A DNA stretch of 20,921 nucleotides from an uncultured Erysipelotrichaceae bacterium. GTDB taxonomy: Bacteria > Bacillota_I > Bacilli_A > RF39 > UBA660. A program made the position numbers and the translations under genes. Positions 13,673-20,636 of this stretch are shown here, piece after piece (position 1 is the first letter of the stretch; each line of letters opens with the position of its first letter). The notes beneath the pieces are model-generated. The model made no database searches. It was not told where the DNA came from and saw nothing but the letters and a program-made list of their open reading frames with translations. The stretch is from contig CACWLI010000022.1 in NCBI GenBank assembly GCA_902761685.1, forward strand, positions 1 through 20,921, in the 5' to 3' direction.

Positions 13673-14536
13673 ATGAAATTACATTTTTTAAAATCAAATT
13701 GGAATGATGTCATCATTATTGAATCAAATAACAATTATATTTTAGTTGATACTGGATTTGAAGATAAATATAATGCAATAAATGAATTTTTTAAAAAAAG
13801 AAATGTTAATAAAATCAGTTATATAATAATTACACATTTTCATTTAGATCATTATGGCTCATTAGAAAAAATATTAAATAATTTTATAGTAGATAATGTA
13901 ATAATAAAAGAATATAGTGGATTAGATATAACAGATGCAGATGGAAAAGTAACAACAGAAGAATACAGAAATAAAGAATACAATCACTATTTAAATATTG
14001 TTAATTTAACAAATAAAAAATCAAAACTAATCAAACCAAAAGAAAAAGAAATAATAGTGTTTGAAGAATTAAAATTAATTTTTTATAACACAAAAAATTT
14101 AATAAAAGATTCCTATAATAATAAAACAAGCAATGACTATAGAAAAATTAAATATAATGAAAACTATAATAGTCTAGTATTACATATAGAATATAATGAT
14201 TTTAATATTATATTAGCTGGAGACATCACAGATAATGAAGAAGAAAATAATATAATGTCAAAATTAAATTATCAAATAGCTAATATAGTAAACAAAGAAA
14301 TTGATATATATAAAGTATCTCACCATGGAGATGATAAAAATAATAGTCAAGAAACACTAAATATATATAAACCAAAATATGCTGTTTTTACTAATAATTA
14401 TAATGAAATAAGTAATGATACTAACATGGTTAGCAAACTTAAAAAAGCTAATAATAAAGTAAAATTATTATATGCAGGTGACTCCAATATAGAAATAAAA
14501 ATTGCAGACAAAATAAAAACTAACATTAATTGTTAG
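13673..14536 (+). CDS. Metallo-beta-lactamase-fold hydrolase (ComEC/Rec2-like MBL domain)
   Basis: The 287-residue soluble product has the MBL-fold metal-site motifs: HFHLDH at 55-60 (HxHxDH), Asp184 in IILAGDIT, and His217/His218 in KVSHHGD. The LVDTG at about 24-28 is also typical. The SHHG and AGD spacing is close to the stand-alone domains related to the C-terminus of ComEC, which are thought to be phosphodiesterases or nucleases. There is no membrane helix and no signal peptide, so it acts in the cytoplasm. The substrate is unknown. The start at 13673 follows AGAGGT. It converges on the TMEM43-like gene and overlaps it by 11 bp at the ends, sharing a terminator. Confidence 0.85.
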   Translation: MKLHFLKSNWNDVIIIESNNNYILVDTGFEDKYNAINEFFKKRNVNKISYIIITHFHLDHYGSLEKILNNFIVDNVIIKEYSGLDITDADGKVTTEEYRNKEYNHYLNIVNLTNKKSKLIKPKEKEIIVFEELKLIFYNTKNLIKDSYNNKTSNDYRKIKYNENYNSLVLHIEYNDFNIILAGDITDNEEENNIMSKLNYQIANIVNKEIDIYKVSHHGDDKNNSQETLNIYKPKYAVFTNNYNEISNDTNMVSKLKKANNKVKLLYAGDSNIEIKIADKIKTNINC

Positions 14537-14540
14537 TTTT
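14516..14540. terminator. Bidirectional terminator shared by two overlapping gene ends
   Basis: A 10-bp perfect stem (AAAACTAACA, loop TTAAT, TGTTAGTTTT) has T runs on both sides. It contains both stop codons: 14534-14536 for the plus gene and 14526-14528 for the minus gene. Confidence 0.8.
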
Positions 14541-15350
14541 TTCTTTACTCTTTTTATTATCTACAATGAAGAATATTCCAACCCCTAAAATCATAATAAT
14601 AAATAAAGTTTTTCCTTTTATAGTACGTTTAACATTAGTTTCCAATCTTTTAGTCAATTCTTCTTTTGAATCAACTGTTCCTATAAACACTTGATAAACT
14701 TCTGTTTTTTTATCAACAACATATGGAGTAAAAGTATTACCTTTTTGTACAGCTAAAACTGAAATATTTGGATTTTTATCTAAATCATAATATTTATATG
14801 TTAATTTAACATCTCCTACTTTTAAATCTTCTTCATGAGGATCTCTTGTATAATCAATTCCAGTAGTAGTTAATCCACCAATAGAATCTTGCATAGAATA
14901 ATACTTATCTGTTGGAATCAAAGATAAACCTTTTTCATCAAGTTCATAATCACCTATACTAATTTTAGATACTTTCTCTTCAGAAACAAGTGTATCTAAA
15001 TAATCTGTACTATCAGTTTTTAACACTTCTTTTCTTTCTTCCCACTTATAGCTAGTTCTATCTTGACTATCTTTATATTTAATATAATCCTCAACTTTCC
15101 TATTAATTTTAATAGTTCCAAAGTCAGGATTTAATTCTAAAAATGATACTAAATTATCATATGAAATTCTTCCACTTACTAAAACAAGTTTACCATCATT
15201 CTTAGCATCCACTTTTCCATCAGTAACATAAACTACACTCTCAAGAATATCTTCATTAATTCCTTTTTCTTTATTAACATTAATAATAGCAAATATAATA
15301 AAATAAACTACTATTACTATTAATATAATTTTTCCTTTACTTAATTTCAT
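14526..15350 (-). CDS. TMEM43-family membrane protein
   Basis: The 274-aa product has an N-terminal membrane helix (about 7-24, GKIILIVIVVYFIIFAII) and a C-terminal one (about 247-263). The large domain between carries GKLVLVSGRISYDN and the block IKINRKVEDYIKYKDSQDRT followed by YKWEERKE, which match the TMEM43 pattern (VSG, then an R.VE.Y.W.E motif). TMEM43 is best known from the eukaryotic nuclear envelope; bacterial members are of unknown function. The ATG at 15350 follows AAAGGAG and an extended -10 lies 40 bp upstream. It is a single-gene unit that converges on the MBL hydrolase. The family match is from motif memory, fairly confident. Confidence 0.8.
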   Translation of the reverse strand: MKLSKGKIILIVIVVYFIIFAIINVNKEKGINEDILESVVYVTDGKVDAKNDGKLVLVSGRISYDNLVSFLELNPDFGTIKINRKVEDYIKYKDSQDRTSYKWEERKEVLKTDSTDYLDTLVSEEKVSKISIGDYELDEKGLSLIPTDKYYSMQDSIGGLTTTGIDYTRDPHEEDLKVGDVKLTYKYYDLDKNPNISVLAVQKGNTFTPYVVDKKTEVYQVFIGTVDSKEELTKRLETNVKRTIKGKTLFIIMILGVGIFFIVDNKKSKEKTNN

Positions 15351-15387
15351 AAATAATCTCCTTTTTAAAATGAATTTTTACACCCTC

Positions 15388-15396
15388 ATTATACCA
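15388..15396 (-). promoter_or_regulatory. Extended -10 promoter of the TMEM43-like gene
   Basis: TGGTATAAT on the minus strand, predicted start near 15381, leader about 30 nt ending in AAAGGAG. The rest of the gap up to 15490 shows no gene and no convincing terminator for the GNAT gene ending there. Confidence 0.55.
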
Positions 15397-15490
15397 TAAA
15401 TTTATTTAATTCCAATATAAAAATAAACAAGCGTAACTAACAGGTATATATAATTTAAATTCACTTTTAACATCAAAACATTTTCAAACA

Positions 15491-16051
15491 CTATTTTTTT
15501 ATTTTTTTCTTATTAAATTCTAATGTTTTATTTAAATTTTCATGATAATAAATATTCTCATACCCAACAGGTATACCCAATGGATTAAATGATGACTTTC
15601 CAATATATTTTCCACCTAATGACTTATGAAATTCATTTGAAGGATTACCTACTAAGCACTTAGTTATCATAGTTTTATATCCATCACTTATCAAAGCTTT
15701 TATACAAGAAATAGCTAGCTTTCTTCCAAGACCAATTCCTTGATAATCTTCCAAAATATTACCAGCATATATTTCACCAGAATCTTTATAGTTTTCATCC
15801 CTAGATTTACCATATGTACTATATCCAACTATTACGCCATCTATTTCAGCAACAAATGTATTATTTTTTTCTTTGATACTTTTTTCTTTCTTAAGTATTC
15901 TTTCTTCATTAACATATTGAAGTTTATCAATTATATCCTGCGAAATTAAATTTTTATATGTCTTATTCCACACTTCTACAGTAATTTCAATTATTTTTTT
16001 AGCATCACTAGGAACTGCTTTTCTAATTATTACCTCACTCACTTTAATCAC
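15491..16051 (-). CDS. GNAT-family N-acetyltransferase
   Basis: The product begins with the usual GNAT start VIIRKAVPSDAKKIIEI, has the strand VAEIDGVIVGYSTYG, and the acetyl-CoA loop in LEDYQGIGLGRKLAISCIKA (Q-x-x-G-x-G/x form), followed by NPSNEFHKSLGGKYIG. It should move an acetyl group from acetyl-CoA to a small molecule or protein; the substrate is unknown. The start is uncertain: a GTG at 16051 gives 186 aa and lies 3 bp after the stop of the upstream GNAT gene, with only a poorly spaced AGGAT before it. A second GTG nine bases further in is also possible. It is co-transcribed and perhaps translationally coupled with the neighbouring GNAT. Confidence 0.87.
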   Translation of the reverse strand: MIKVSEVIIRKAVPSDAKKIIEITVEVWNKTYKNLISQDIIDKLQYVNEERILKKEKSIKEKNNTFVAEIDGVIVGYSTYGKSRDENYKDSGEIYAGNILEDYQGIGLGRKLAISCIKALISDGYKTMITKCLVGNPSNEFHKSLGGKYIGKSSFNPLGIPVGYENIYYHENLNKTLEFNKKKIKK

Positions 16052-16054
16052 ATC

Positions 16055-16642
16055 CTAACAAATAAATGGTTCATATATATCTTTATATTTTTCCAAACAT
16101 TCATTAACATCAAACCAATAAACATTTGTTAATATTCCATCTGATGGATCTATTTCACATCTTTCAAGAACACCTCCTAATGCTTTCATTGTTTTATCTG
16201 AACCAATGTTATTAACATCACAATCAAGCATAACTTTATCAAGCCCTAGCTTTTTAGCTTCAATTAATCCCATATATAAATTGATTTTGTTATATCCTTT
16301 TCTTCTTTCAGTAGGTCTTATACCATAGCCAATATGTCCTCCAAATCTAAGCATTGCTTCGCTCAAGTTCCATCTTACATTTATAGTACCAACAATTCTA
16401 TTGTCATTTTTTCTAATCAATAAAAATGTTTTACTTTGACTTCTTCCTATACTATCTGCATACTCTTTATCTTTTGTTTTTAAACATCTTTCAAGTGCTT
16501 CTTCAAAAGTATACCCTTCTAATATCTTATCAAGAGAACCAGTACCATTAATATCGGAATTATATTCAACAAATTCATTTATATATTCAATTATTTCTTC
16601 TTTTCTCTCCATAGATGGAGTTTCAAAATAAAATTTTTCCAT
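16055..16642 (-). CDS. GNAT-family N-acetyltransferase (COG3981-like)
   Basis: The 195-aa product has the GNAT core RIVGTINVRWNLS, then HIGYGIRPTERRKGYNKINL (the acetyl-CoA-binding R-x-x-G-x-x region), then LMLDCDVNNIGSDKTMKALG-like strands VMLDCDVNNIGSDKTMKALG. The YGIRPTERRKGY form resembles the predicted acetyltransferases of COG3981. Its substrate is unknown. The ATG at 16642 follows GAGGTG; a two-box promoter lies just upstream. It is the first of two tandem GNAT genes, though the two proteins are quite different in sequence, so this does not look like a recent duplication. Confidence 0.88.
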   Translation of the reverse strand: MEKFYFETPSMERKEEIIEYINEFVEYNSDINGTGSLDKILEGYTFEEALERCLKTKDKEYADSIGRSQSKTFLLIRKNDNRIVGTINVRWNLSEAMLRFGGHIGYGIRPTERRKGYNKINLYMGLIEAKKLGLDKVMLDCDVNNIGSDKTMKALGGVLERCEIDPSDGILTNVYWFDVNECLEKYKDIYEPFIC

Positions 16643-16661
16643 AATTACACCTCATATAATT

Positions 16662-16691
16662 ATTTTATTATTAAAATGTTATATAAATCAA
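16662..16691 (-). promoter_or_regulatory. Promoter of the tandem GNAT operon
   Basis: On the minus strand TTGATT, an 18-bp spacer and TAAAAT (five of six). The predicted start near 16655 leaves a short leader with GAGGTG. The promoter begins seven bases past the terminator of the upstream gene. Confidence 0.45.
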
Positions 16692-16697
16692 TAAAAA

Positions 16698-16724
16698 ATA
16701 AATATAGTATAAAACTATATTTAT
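16698..16724 (-). terminator. Terminator of the 453-aa hypothetical gene
   Basis: An 11-bp perfect stem (ATAAATATAGT, 5-nt loop, ACTATATTTAT) is followed on the minus strand by TTTTTATTG. The stop codon (16721-16723) is within the stem. Confidence 0.7.
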
Positions 16725-18082
16725 CTTACTCTTATTCCAAATAAATCATTTAATTCACTTATTAATTTATTTTTTTCATCATCACTTAAATGCTTAGAAG
16801 CTAATATCTTTTCTTTTTCTTCTTCATAATTTAAGCCAGATAAATCAACGCTTTCCTCTGAGTGTTTTTCAGACTCATTTTTAACTTCTGAATTTTTTAC
16901 AATAACAGGATGATCTTTTAAAGGTATAAAAGCACTGCCATGCAATGGCAACTCAAAATGATCATCTTTAGAAGGTTCATCTCTCATTTCTGCAAATTTT
17001 GATTTTTTTATTCCTTTTTCATAATATAAATTGAATCTTTCTTCTAAATATTTATATTCCTCTACTGTTATGCGAACAAATTTATCTTTAGAATTTAAGA
17101 ATTCTTCTACTATTCTATTATTGCTTGAAAATGGTAATTTATTAAAAGCTGGTACACTTATATAATAGAAATTCTCACATTCTACAACTCTTAAATTTCT
17201 TATAAATGCCTCTAACAATTCAGTTCTTTGACAATAATATTTATCTAAAAAACGTTTTTCTACTTCATCAATTATATAATAATTTCCATTTATAAGACAT
17301 TTTTTTTCTTTTGCTGCTACGTGATTAGGAATTCTTTTTTTATCTAATCCTTTATTAAATATACGTGATGCATCTCTTACTTCTAATGCTTCATATTCCT
17401 TATCTTGATCCAAAAACATTTTACCATGATATAAAGTTATATTTTTTACACTTACTTCTTCAACTACAAAATTCTTTTTAACATATTCTTTTTCAATTTC
17501 AGTTAACAAATGATAAGAAGACTCTTTAAATGTAGTATCTTCTAAAGGCAAGTATGAAACATCTTTTCTTTCATTACCAAAAACTGATAAATCCGTATTT
17601 GTTGATATAAACCATCTACCATTTAGGTCAACATAAACTAATATTTTAGCTAGTGCTTCAGCAGCTGCTTTAATAGGTTTCTCTTCATCAGTTTTTTCTT
17701 TTCTTTGTAATAATTCTAAATAATAATTAATATTTGTTATATTTCTACAATCAATATGACTACTTAATTGTGAAATATCTCCTGTTATGTTTTCTCCACT
17801 TGAAATAATACTTGCTATAAACTCATTTGCTCTTTCATCATATTTTTCCAATGGAATTTTAACAAATCTGTTTCCAACTCTTTCTAATAAAGTGACCATA
17901 TTATATCTTCCCAAAGTCATATCATTATAAAGTAAAACATATATATTTCTTCCATTAATATTTCTTACATATAATCCCGTTGGTTCTATTCTATGAGTCC
18001 TTCCATCATATGAAGTATTAGTTTGAGAAAATGGATAATCCATTTCAATCTCACTATGAACTATATTCATTTTATCTTTCAT
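16721..18082 (-). CDS. Hypothetical protein, 453 aa
   Basis: The ATG at 18082 follows AAAGGAG. The product begins MKDKMNIVHSEIEMDYPFSQ and has no signal peptide or membrane helix. It looks built of repeated beta-rich units: a segment NGRNIYVLLYNDMTLGRYNM early, NGRWFISTNTDL in the middle, and NGNYYIIDEVEKRF and NFYYISVPAFNK later, each an N-G or aromatic strand pair followed by a helical, charged stretch. The acidic tail (about 395-453) ends in a helix with SDDEKNKLISELNDLFGI. No enzymatic motif is recognisable. Single-gene unit with its own promoter and terminator. I do not know the family. Confidence 0.8.
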   Translation of the reverse strand: MKDKMNIVHSEIEMDYPFSQTNTSYDGRTHRIEPTGLYVRNINGRNIYVLLYNDMTLGRYNMVTLLERVGNRFVKIPLEKYDERANEFIASIISSGENITGDISQLSSHIDCRNITNINYYLELLQRKEKTDEEKPIKAAAEALAKILVYVDLNGRWFISTNTDLSVFGNERKDVSYLPLEDTTFKESSYHLLTEIEKEYVKKNFVVEEVSVKNITLYHGKMFLDQDKEYEALEVRDASRIFNKGLDKKRIPNHVAAKEKKCLINGNYYIIDEVEKRFLDKYYCQRTELLEAFIRNLRVVECENFYYISVPAFNKLPFSSNNRIVEEFLNSKDKFVRITVEEYKYLEERFNLYYEKGIKKSKFAEMRDEPSKDDHFELPLHGSAFIPLKDHPVIVKNSEVKNESEKHSEESVDLSGLNYEEEKEKILASKHLSDDEKNKLISELNDLFGIRVR

Positions 18083-18171
18083 ATTATTACTCCTTTCTAG
18101 TTATTACTTATATTAACTTATATTTTTAGTTTTACTGATATTATTAATATATTTTCCTATAATATAAACTA

Positions 18172-18180
18172 ATTATAACA
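18172..18180 (-). promoter_or_regulatory. Candidate extended -10 promoter of the 453-aa gene
   Basis: TGTTATAAT on the minus strand, giving a leader of about 83 nt. Nothing better lies nearer the ATG at 18082. Otherwise the 162-bp gap 18083-18244 holds no gene and no convincing hairpin. Confidence 0.4.
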
Positions 18181-18244
18181 TAAATTATAGTTTTCTAATA
18201 ATTATTTTAAAAAATTTCTATATAAAACTTTTTTTGCACCATTT

Positions 18245-18997
18245 TTAACAAGAATGATTTTTTATTATTAAACTGCTTTTATTCTTTAACTTATTATTAA
18301 AATAATTAAACGCATTTTGTACAATACTTCTTCCATATTCAATTATTTTGTCATTATCATGCATTAGTTTTTTAAAATCATTCTGCCCTAATATTTCATA
18401 TAAATATTTTACTGATAGTAAGCTTAAATTATATCCGCTATACTTTTCAGTTTCAAAGTTACTTCCATGTTGTAACTCATTTAAATTTGGAATTTCATAA
18501 GTTCTATTTAATAGCCAATTAAACCAATTTTCAAAATTATCATCATTTAAATTATAATCATTTTCTCCAGAAAATAATTGGGCCATTCCCTCATCAAACC
18601 ATACTATACGCTTCTTTTTTTCCTTACCCCATATTAATTCTTGATACATTATATGGAATAATTCATGTGAAGCCATAAATAAAATATTATGATATTGCAT
18701 ACTATTAGTATCCATATTAGGACTAATGTATGAATTTACCATTCCATTATCAAATGTCCCTTTTGCATATTTAGGTAATGAATCTTTTTCACCCCTTAAT
18801 TCATAAATATAATTTCTAAATTTTTCCAAATCATCAAAATAATTAATTTGAATTTTTCTGAAAATTTCTATATCAAAAAGTTCTTTATAGAATTTAAATG
18901 ATTTAATTAAAATACTCTGCATATTATCAGTTATATATTTTAAACTATCCGGTGAATATAATATAACAATTTCATTTTCAAATTGTACTTTTTCCAT
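18245..18997 (-). CDS. HExxH zinc metalloprotease (gluzincin, peptidase MA-like)
   Basis: The 250-residue product carries HELFH at 111-115 (zinc His111 and His115, catalytic Glu112) in FMASHELFHIMYQELIWG, and 20 residues later WFDEGMAQ with Glu136 as the likely third zinc ligand. This His-His-Glu layout is that of gluzincins, and the WFDEGMA form fits the peptidase MA/DUF1570-like group. No signal peptide is evident, so it is probably cytoplasmic, or its export route is not visible. Substrate unknown. The ATG at 18997 has only a weak ribosome binding site (GAGTTGAT region) and lies 19 bp after the stop of the 310-aa gene, so the two likely form one operon. Confidence 0.85.
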   Translation of the reverse strand: MEKVQFENEIVILYSPDSLKYITDNMQSILIKSFKFYKELFDIEIFRKIQINYFDDLEKFRNYIYELRGEKDSLPKYAKGTFDNGMVNSYISPNMDTNSMQYHNILFMASHELFHIMYQELIWGKEKKKRIVWFDEGMAQLFSGENDYNLNDDNFENWFNWLLNRTYEIPNLNELQHGSNFETEKYSGYNLSLLSVKYLYEILGQNDFKKLMHDNDKIIEYGRSIVQNAFNYFNNKLKNKSSLIIKNHSC

Positions 18998-19016
18998 ATT
19001 ATCAACTCTAATATTT

Positions 19017-19949
19017 TTATTTTTCTAAAACCCTAAGCTTTGATTCTTCTAATCCCCATTGTCCAAGTCTTAATAAATGCATTTGTTTACAAAAATTAAT
19101 TTCTTTCCATACTCTATCAGCAGTTTTTTTATCTTCATAGAATTCTAATAAATCATCATAAGAATATTCATACATTTCAGATTTATCAAATATAGTTAAT
19201 GCTTCACCTCTATAATTTGCTGAATCATTTGCTATTTCCCATTCCCACTGTTCTAAAGTATCATCAAAAACCTCATCATCATACCAAAAATCCATTATTA
19301 ATTTTTGTTTTTCACCTGTAGACCAATTTGGATTTCTTAATATCCAATATCTTATATCAAATACCCCATTACCATGAGCTTGAGTATCACTTAATAATTT
19401 AAAAAATCTAGCCATATACATTTTTCCAGTTTTAGCACCAATTGGATTAATTGAATCACCAAATTCAACAAATACAGTTTGTTCATCTGTAATACCTTTT
19501 TCATCTAATTTTTTTGAGTATTCATCCATTACATTTTGATATCTAACTGTTCCAATCTTATTCATTGCCTCATTAACTGCAAACAATTTTTGCTCTTCTG
19601 TTAATATTAAATTTGGATTCCATAAAGTCATTAATAAATAAGAAAAACCTCCATTACTGTATCCATCTAAAACTATTCTAGCAATTTGTTCATTTGAATA
19701 AATTAAATCAACTAACTCTTTGTAAATATCACTATCAACATTTTCATAATCCACCAAAATTGAATCACATATTGCTAAACCATTTACCAAATCTCTTTCT
19801 CCATATTTATCTTTTTTAGATTTTATCGCCCAACTTAATAATTCCTTATTTTCTTTTATTTTGTTCCATATTTCAGTTAAACTACCTATTATTGGTATAC
19901 CATATTTAGATATATACAACTCATTATCATATCTTTCATATTCTTCCAT
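19017..19949 (-). CDS. Hypothetical protein, 310 aa, upstream of a metalloprotease
   Basis: The ATG at 19949 follows GGGAGG, with TGATATAAT further upstream. The product begins MEEYERYDNELYISKYGIPI and is rich in Trp, Tyr and acidic residues; it looks mostly helical, with several short repeats of the kind LWNPNLILTEEQKLF and LRNPNWSTGEKQKLI (about 117-131 and 207-221), that is (L)(W/R)NPN...(T/S)..(E)(Q/K)QKL(F/I). Such repeats suggest an alpha-solenoid scaffold; this is inference. No signal peptide or catalytic motif is seen and I do not recognise the family. It is the first gene of a two-gene unit with the HExxH protease and might be its substrate, inhibitor or adaptor. Confidence 0.8.
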   Translation of the reverse strand: MEEYERYDNELYISKYGIPIIGSLTEIWNKIKENKELLSWAIKSKKDKYGERDLVNGLAICDSILVDYENVDSDIYKELVDLIYSNEQIARIVLDGYSNGGFSYLLMTLWNPNLILTEEQKLFAVNEAMNKIGTVRYQNVMDEYSKKLDEKGITDEQTVFVEFGDSINPIGAKTGKMYMARFFKLLSDTQAHGNGVFDIRYWILRNPNWSTGEKQKLIMDFWYDDEVFDDTLEQWEWEIANDSANYRGEALTIFDKSEMYEYSYDDLLEFYEDKKTADRVWKEINFCKQMHLLRLGQWGLEESKLRVLEK

Positions 19950-19975
19950 GACTAAACCTCCCTGATATCACAAAT

Positions 19976-19984
19976 ATTATATCA
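19976..19984 (-). promoter_or_regulatory. Extended -10 promoter of the 310-aa protein/metalloprotease operon
   Basis: TGATATAAT on the minus strand, identical to the elements before prfB and the YitT-family gene, 26 bp before the start codon. No clear -35. Confidence 0.55.
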
Positions 19985-20006
19985 TACATTTATTTTCTTA
20001 GATATT

Positions 20007-20033
20007 AAAAAGCCCTAATTTTAAAAGGTTTTT
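20007..20033 (-). terminator. Weak terminator-like hairpin after the pseudogene
   Basis: On the minus strand AAAAACC can pair with GG and TTTTT across a small bulge, next to the stop at 20035. It may be the worn terminator of the broken gene. Weak evidence. Confidence 0.25.
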
Positions 20034-20034
20034 A

Positions 20035-20456
20035 TTACTTACCATGGCATTGTTTATATTTTTTTTCACTGCCACATGCGGTGCCATTTAGTATATTATC
20101 CATACTTATAATATTATGCGTATTTTCAAATATAACCACCAGATGTCTTTGCATTTCCCTTTCATGCGTTACTAATAGAAGTAGTATGTATTCCTGTTGA
20201 TTTTGAAGCTGTAGAAACAGAATCATATTTTTTTATTAATTTATTATCTTTATCATATTGCAAAACAATTCTTTTTAAATGATTTGTACACTTAGGACAT
20301 CCTGCCCCGTTATATCTTGAACTTACTACTGCTTCCCATTCATGGCCTTTTTCGCACTTCCATCATACCTTTTTATTAGAGCCAGATAAAAGAGTTGAAA
20401 AATCCAAGTCCTTATTTTTTTCAAAATTCCATTGTGAATATAATATATTTAGACAT
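20035..20456 (-). pseudogene. Decayed treble-clef zinc finger/NUMOD-like protein with SEC-C-like tail
   Basis: An extended -10 (20480-20488), a GAGG site and an ATG at 20456 are intact, but the frame stops at once. One base off, a second frame (20437 down to 20114) encodes SQWNFEKNKDLDFSTLLSGS then NKKV-stop-WKCEKGHEWEAV and RYNGAGCPKC: a DUF4379-type treble-clef zinc finger. A NUMOD-like DNA-recognition motif follows, QYDKDNKLIKKYDSVSTASK, then ISNA-stop-KGNAKTSGGYI-stop-KY. Three TGA codons interrupt it (20363, 20162 and 20126), two at positions normally Trp. A third frame ends in ACGSEKKYKQCHGK, a SEC-C-like metal motif lacking its first Cys. Relatives are found near homing-endonuclease-like mobile genes. 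It is almost surely a broken gene. Confidence 0.7.
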
Positions 20457-20479
20457 AGTAATTTCCTCAATTAATAAGT

Positions 20480-20488
20480 ATTATACCA
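20480..20488 (-). promoter_or_regulatory. Extended -10 promoter of the pseudogene
   Basis: TGGTATAAT on the minus strand, about 24 bp before the ATG at 20456. It has survived the decay of the gene it serves. Confidence 0.45.
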
Positions 20489-20506
20489 CAAATAATTATG
20501 AATAAA

Positions 20507-20530
20507 AAAAGCAGGATTTCTCCTACCTTT
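20507..20530 (-). terminator. Orphan terminator upstream of the pseudogene
   Basis: On the minus strand AAAGGTAGGA, GAAA tetraloop, TCCTGCTTTT forms a 10-bp stem (two G-U pairs) followed by TTTATT. GNRA loop and T tract make it convincing. No gene can be seen ending here, since the Hsp20 gene already has its own terminator 75 bp upstream. Confidence 0.65.
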
Positions 20531-20603
20531 AATAAATCGTAATGTCTTAATTTTTAGATATATTTCTTTTTTCAGAAAATTTTACGTATCATAATTATAA
20601 AAA

Positions 20604-20630
20604 GCAAAAGGATTAAACCAATCCTTTTGC
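20604..20630 (-). terminator. Terminator of the Hsp20 gene
   Basis: An 11-bp perfect stem (GCAAAAGGATT, 5-nt loop, AATCCTTTTGC) is followed on the minus strand by TTTTTATAATT, six bases after the hsp20 stop codon. Confidence 0.85.
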
Positions 20631-20636
20631 AATTCA

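Noticed and set aside
16055..17000. The two GNAT genes as a recent tandem duplication
   Set aside because: The proteins differ in length, N-terminal region and acetyl-CoA loop, so they are separate members of the superfamily.
18180..18244. A/T-rich stretch after the metalloprotease gene as a terminator
   Set aside because: No continuous stem of useful length could be formed; the A and T runs pair only by low complexity.
20035..20226. 63-codon minus-strand open frame as a gene in its own right
   Set aside because: Its first part is an out-of-frame reading of the NUMOD-like region and only its end (the SEC-C-like motif) makes sense; it is part of the pseudogene.
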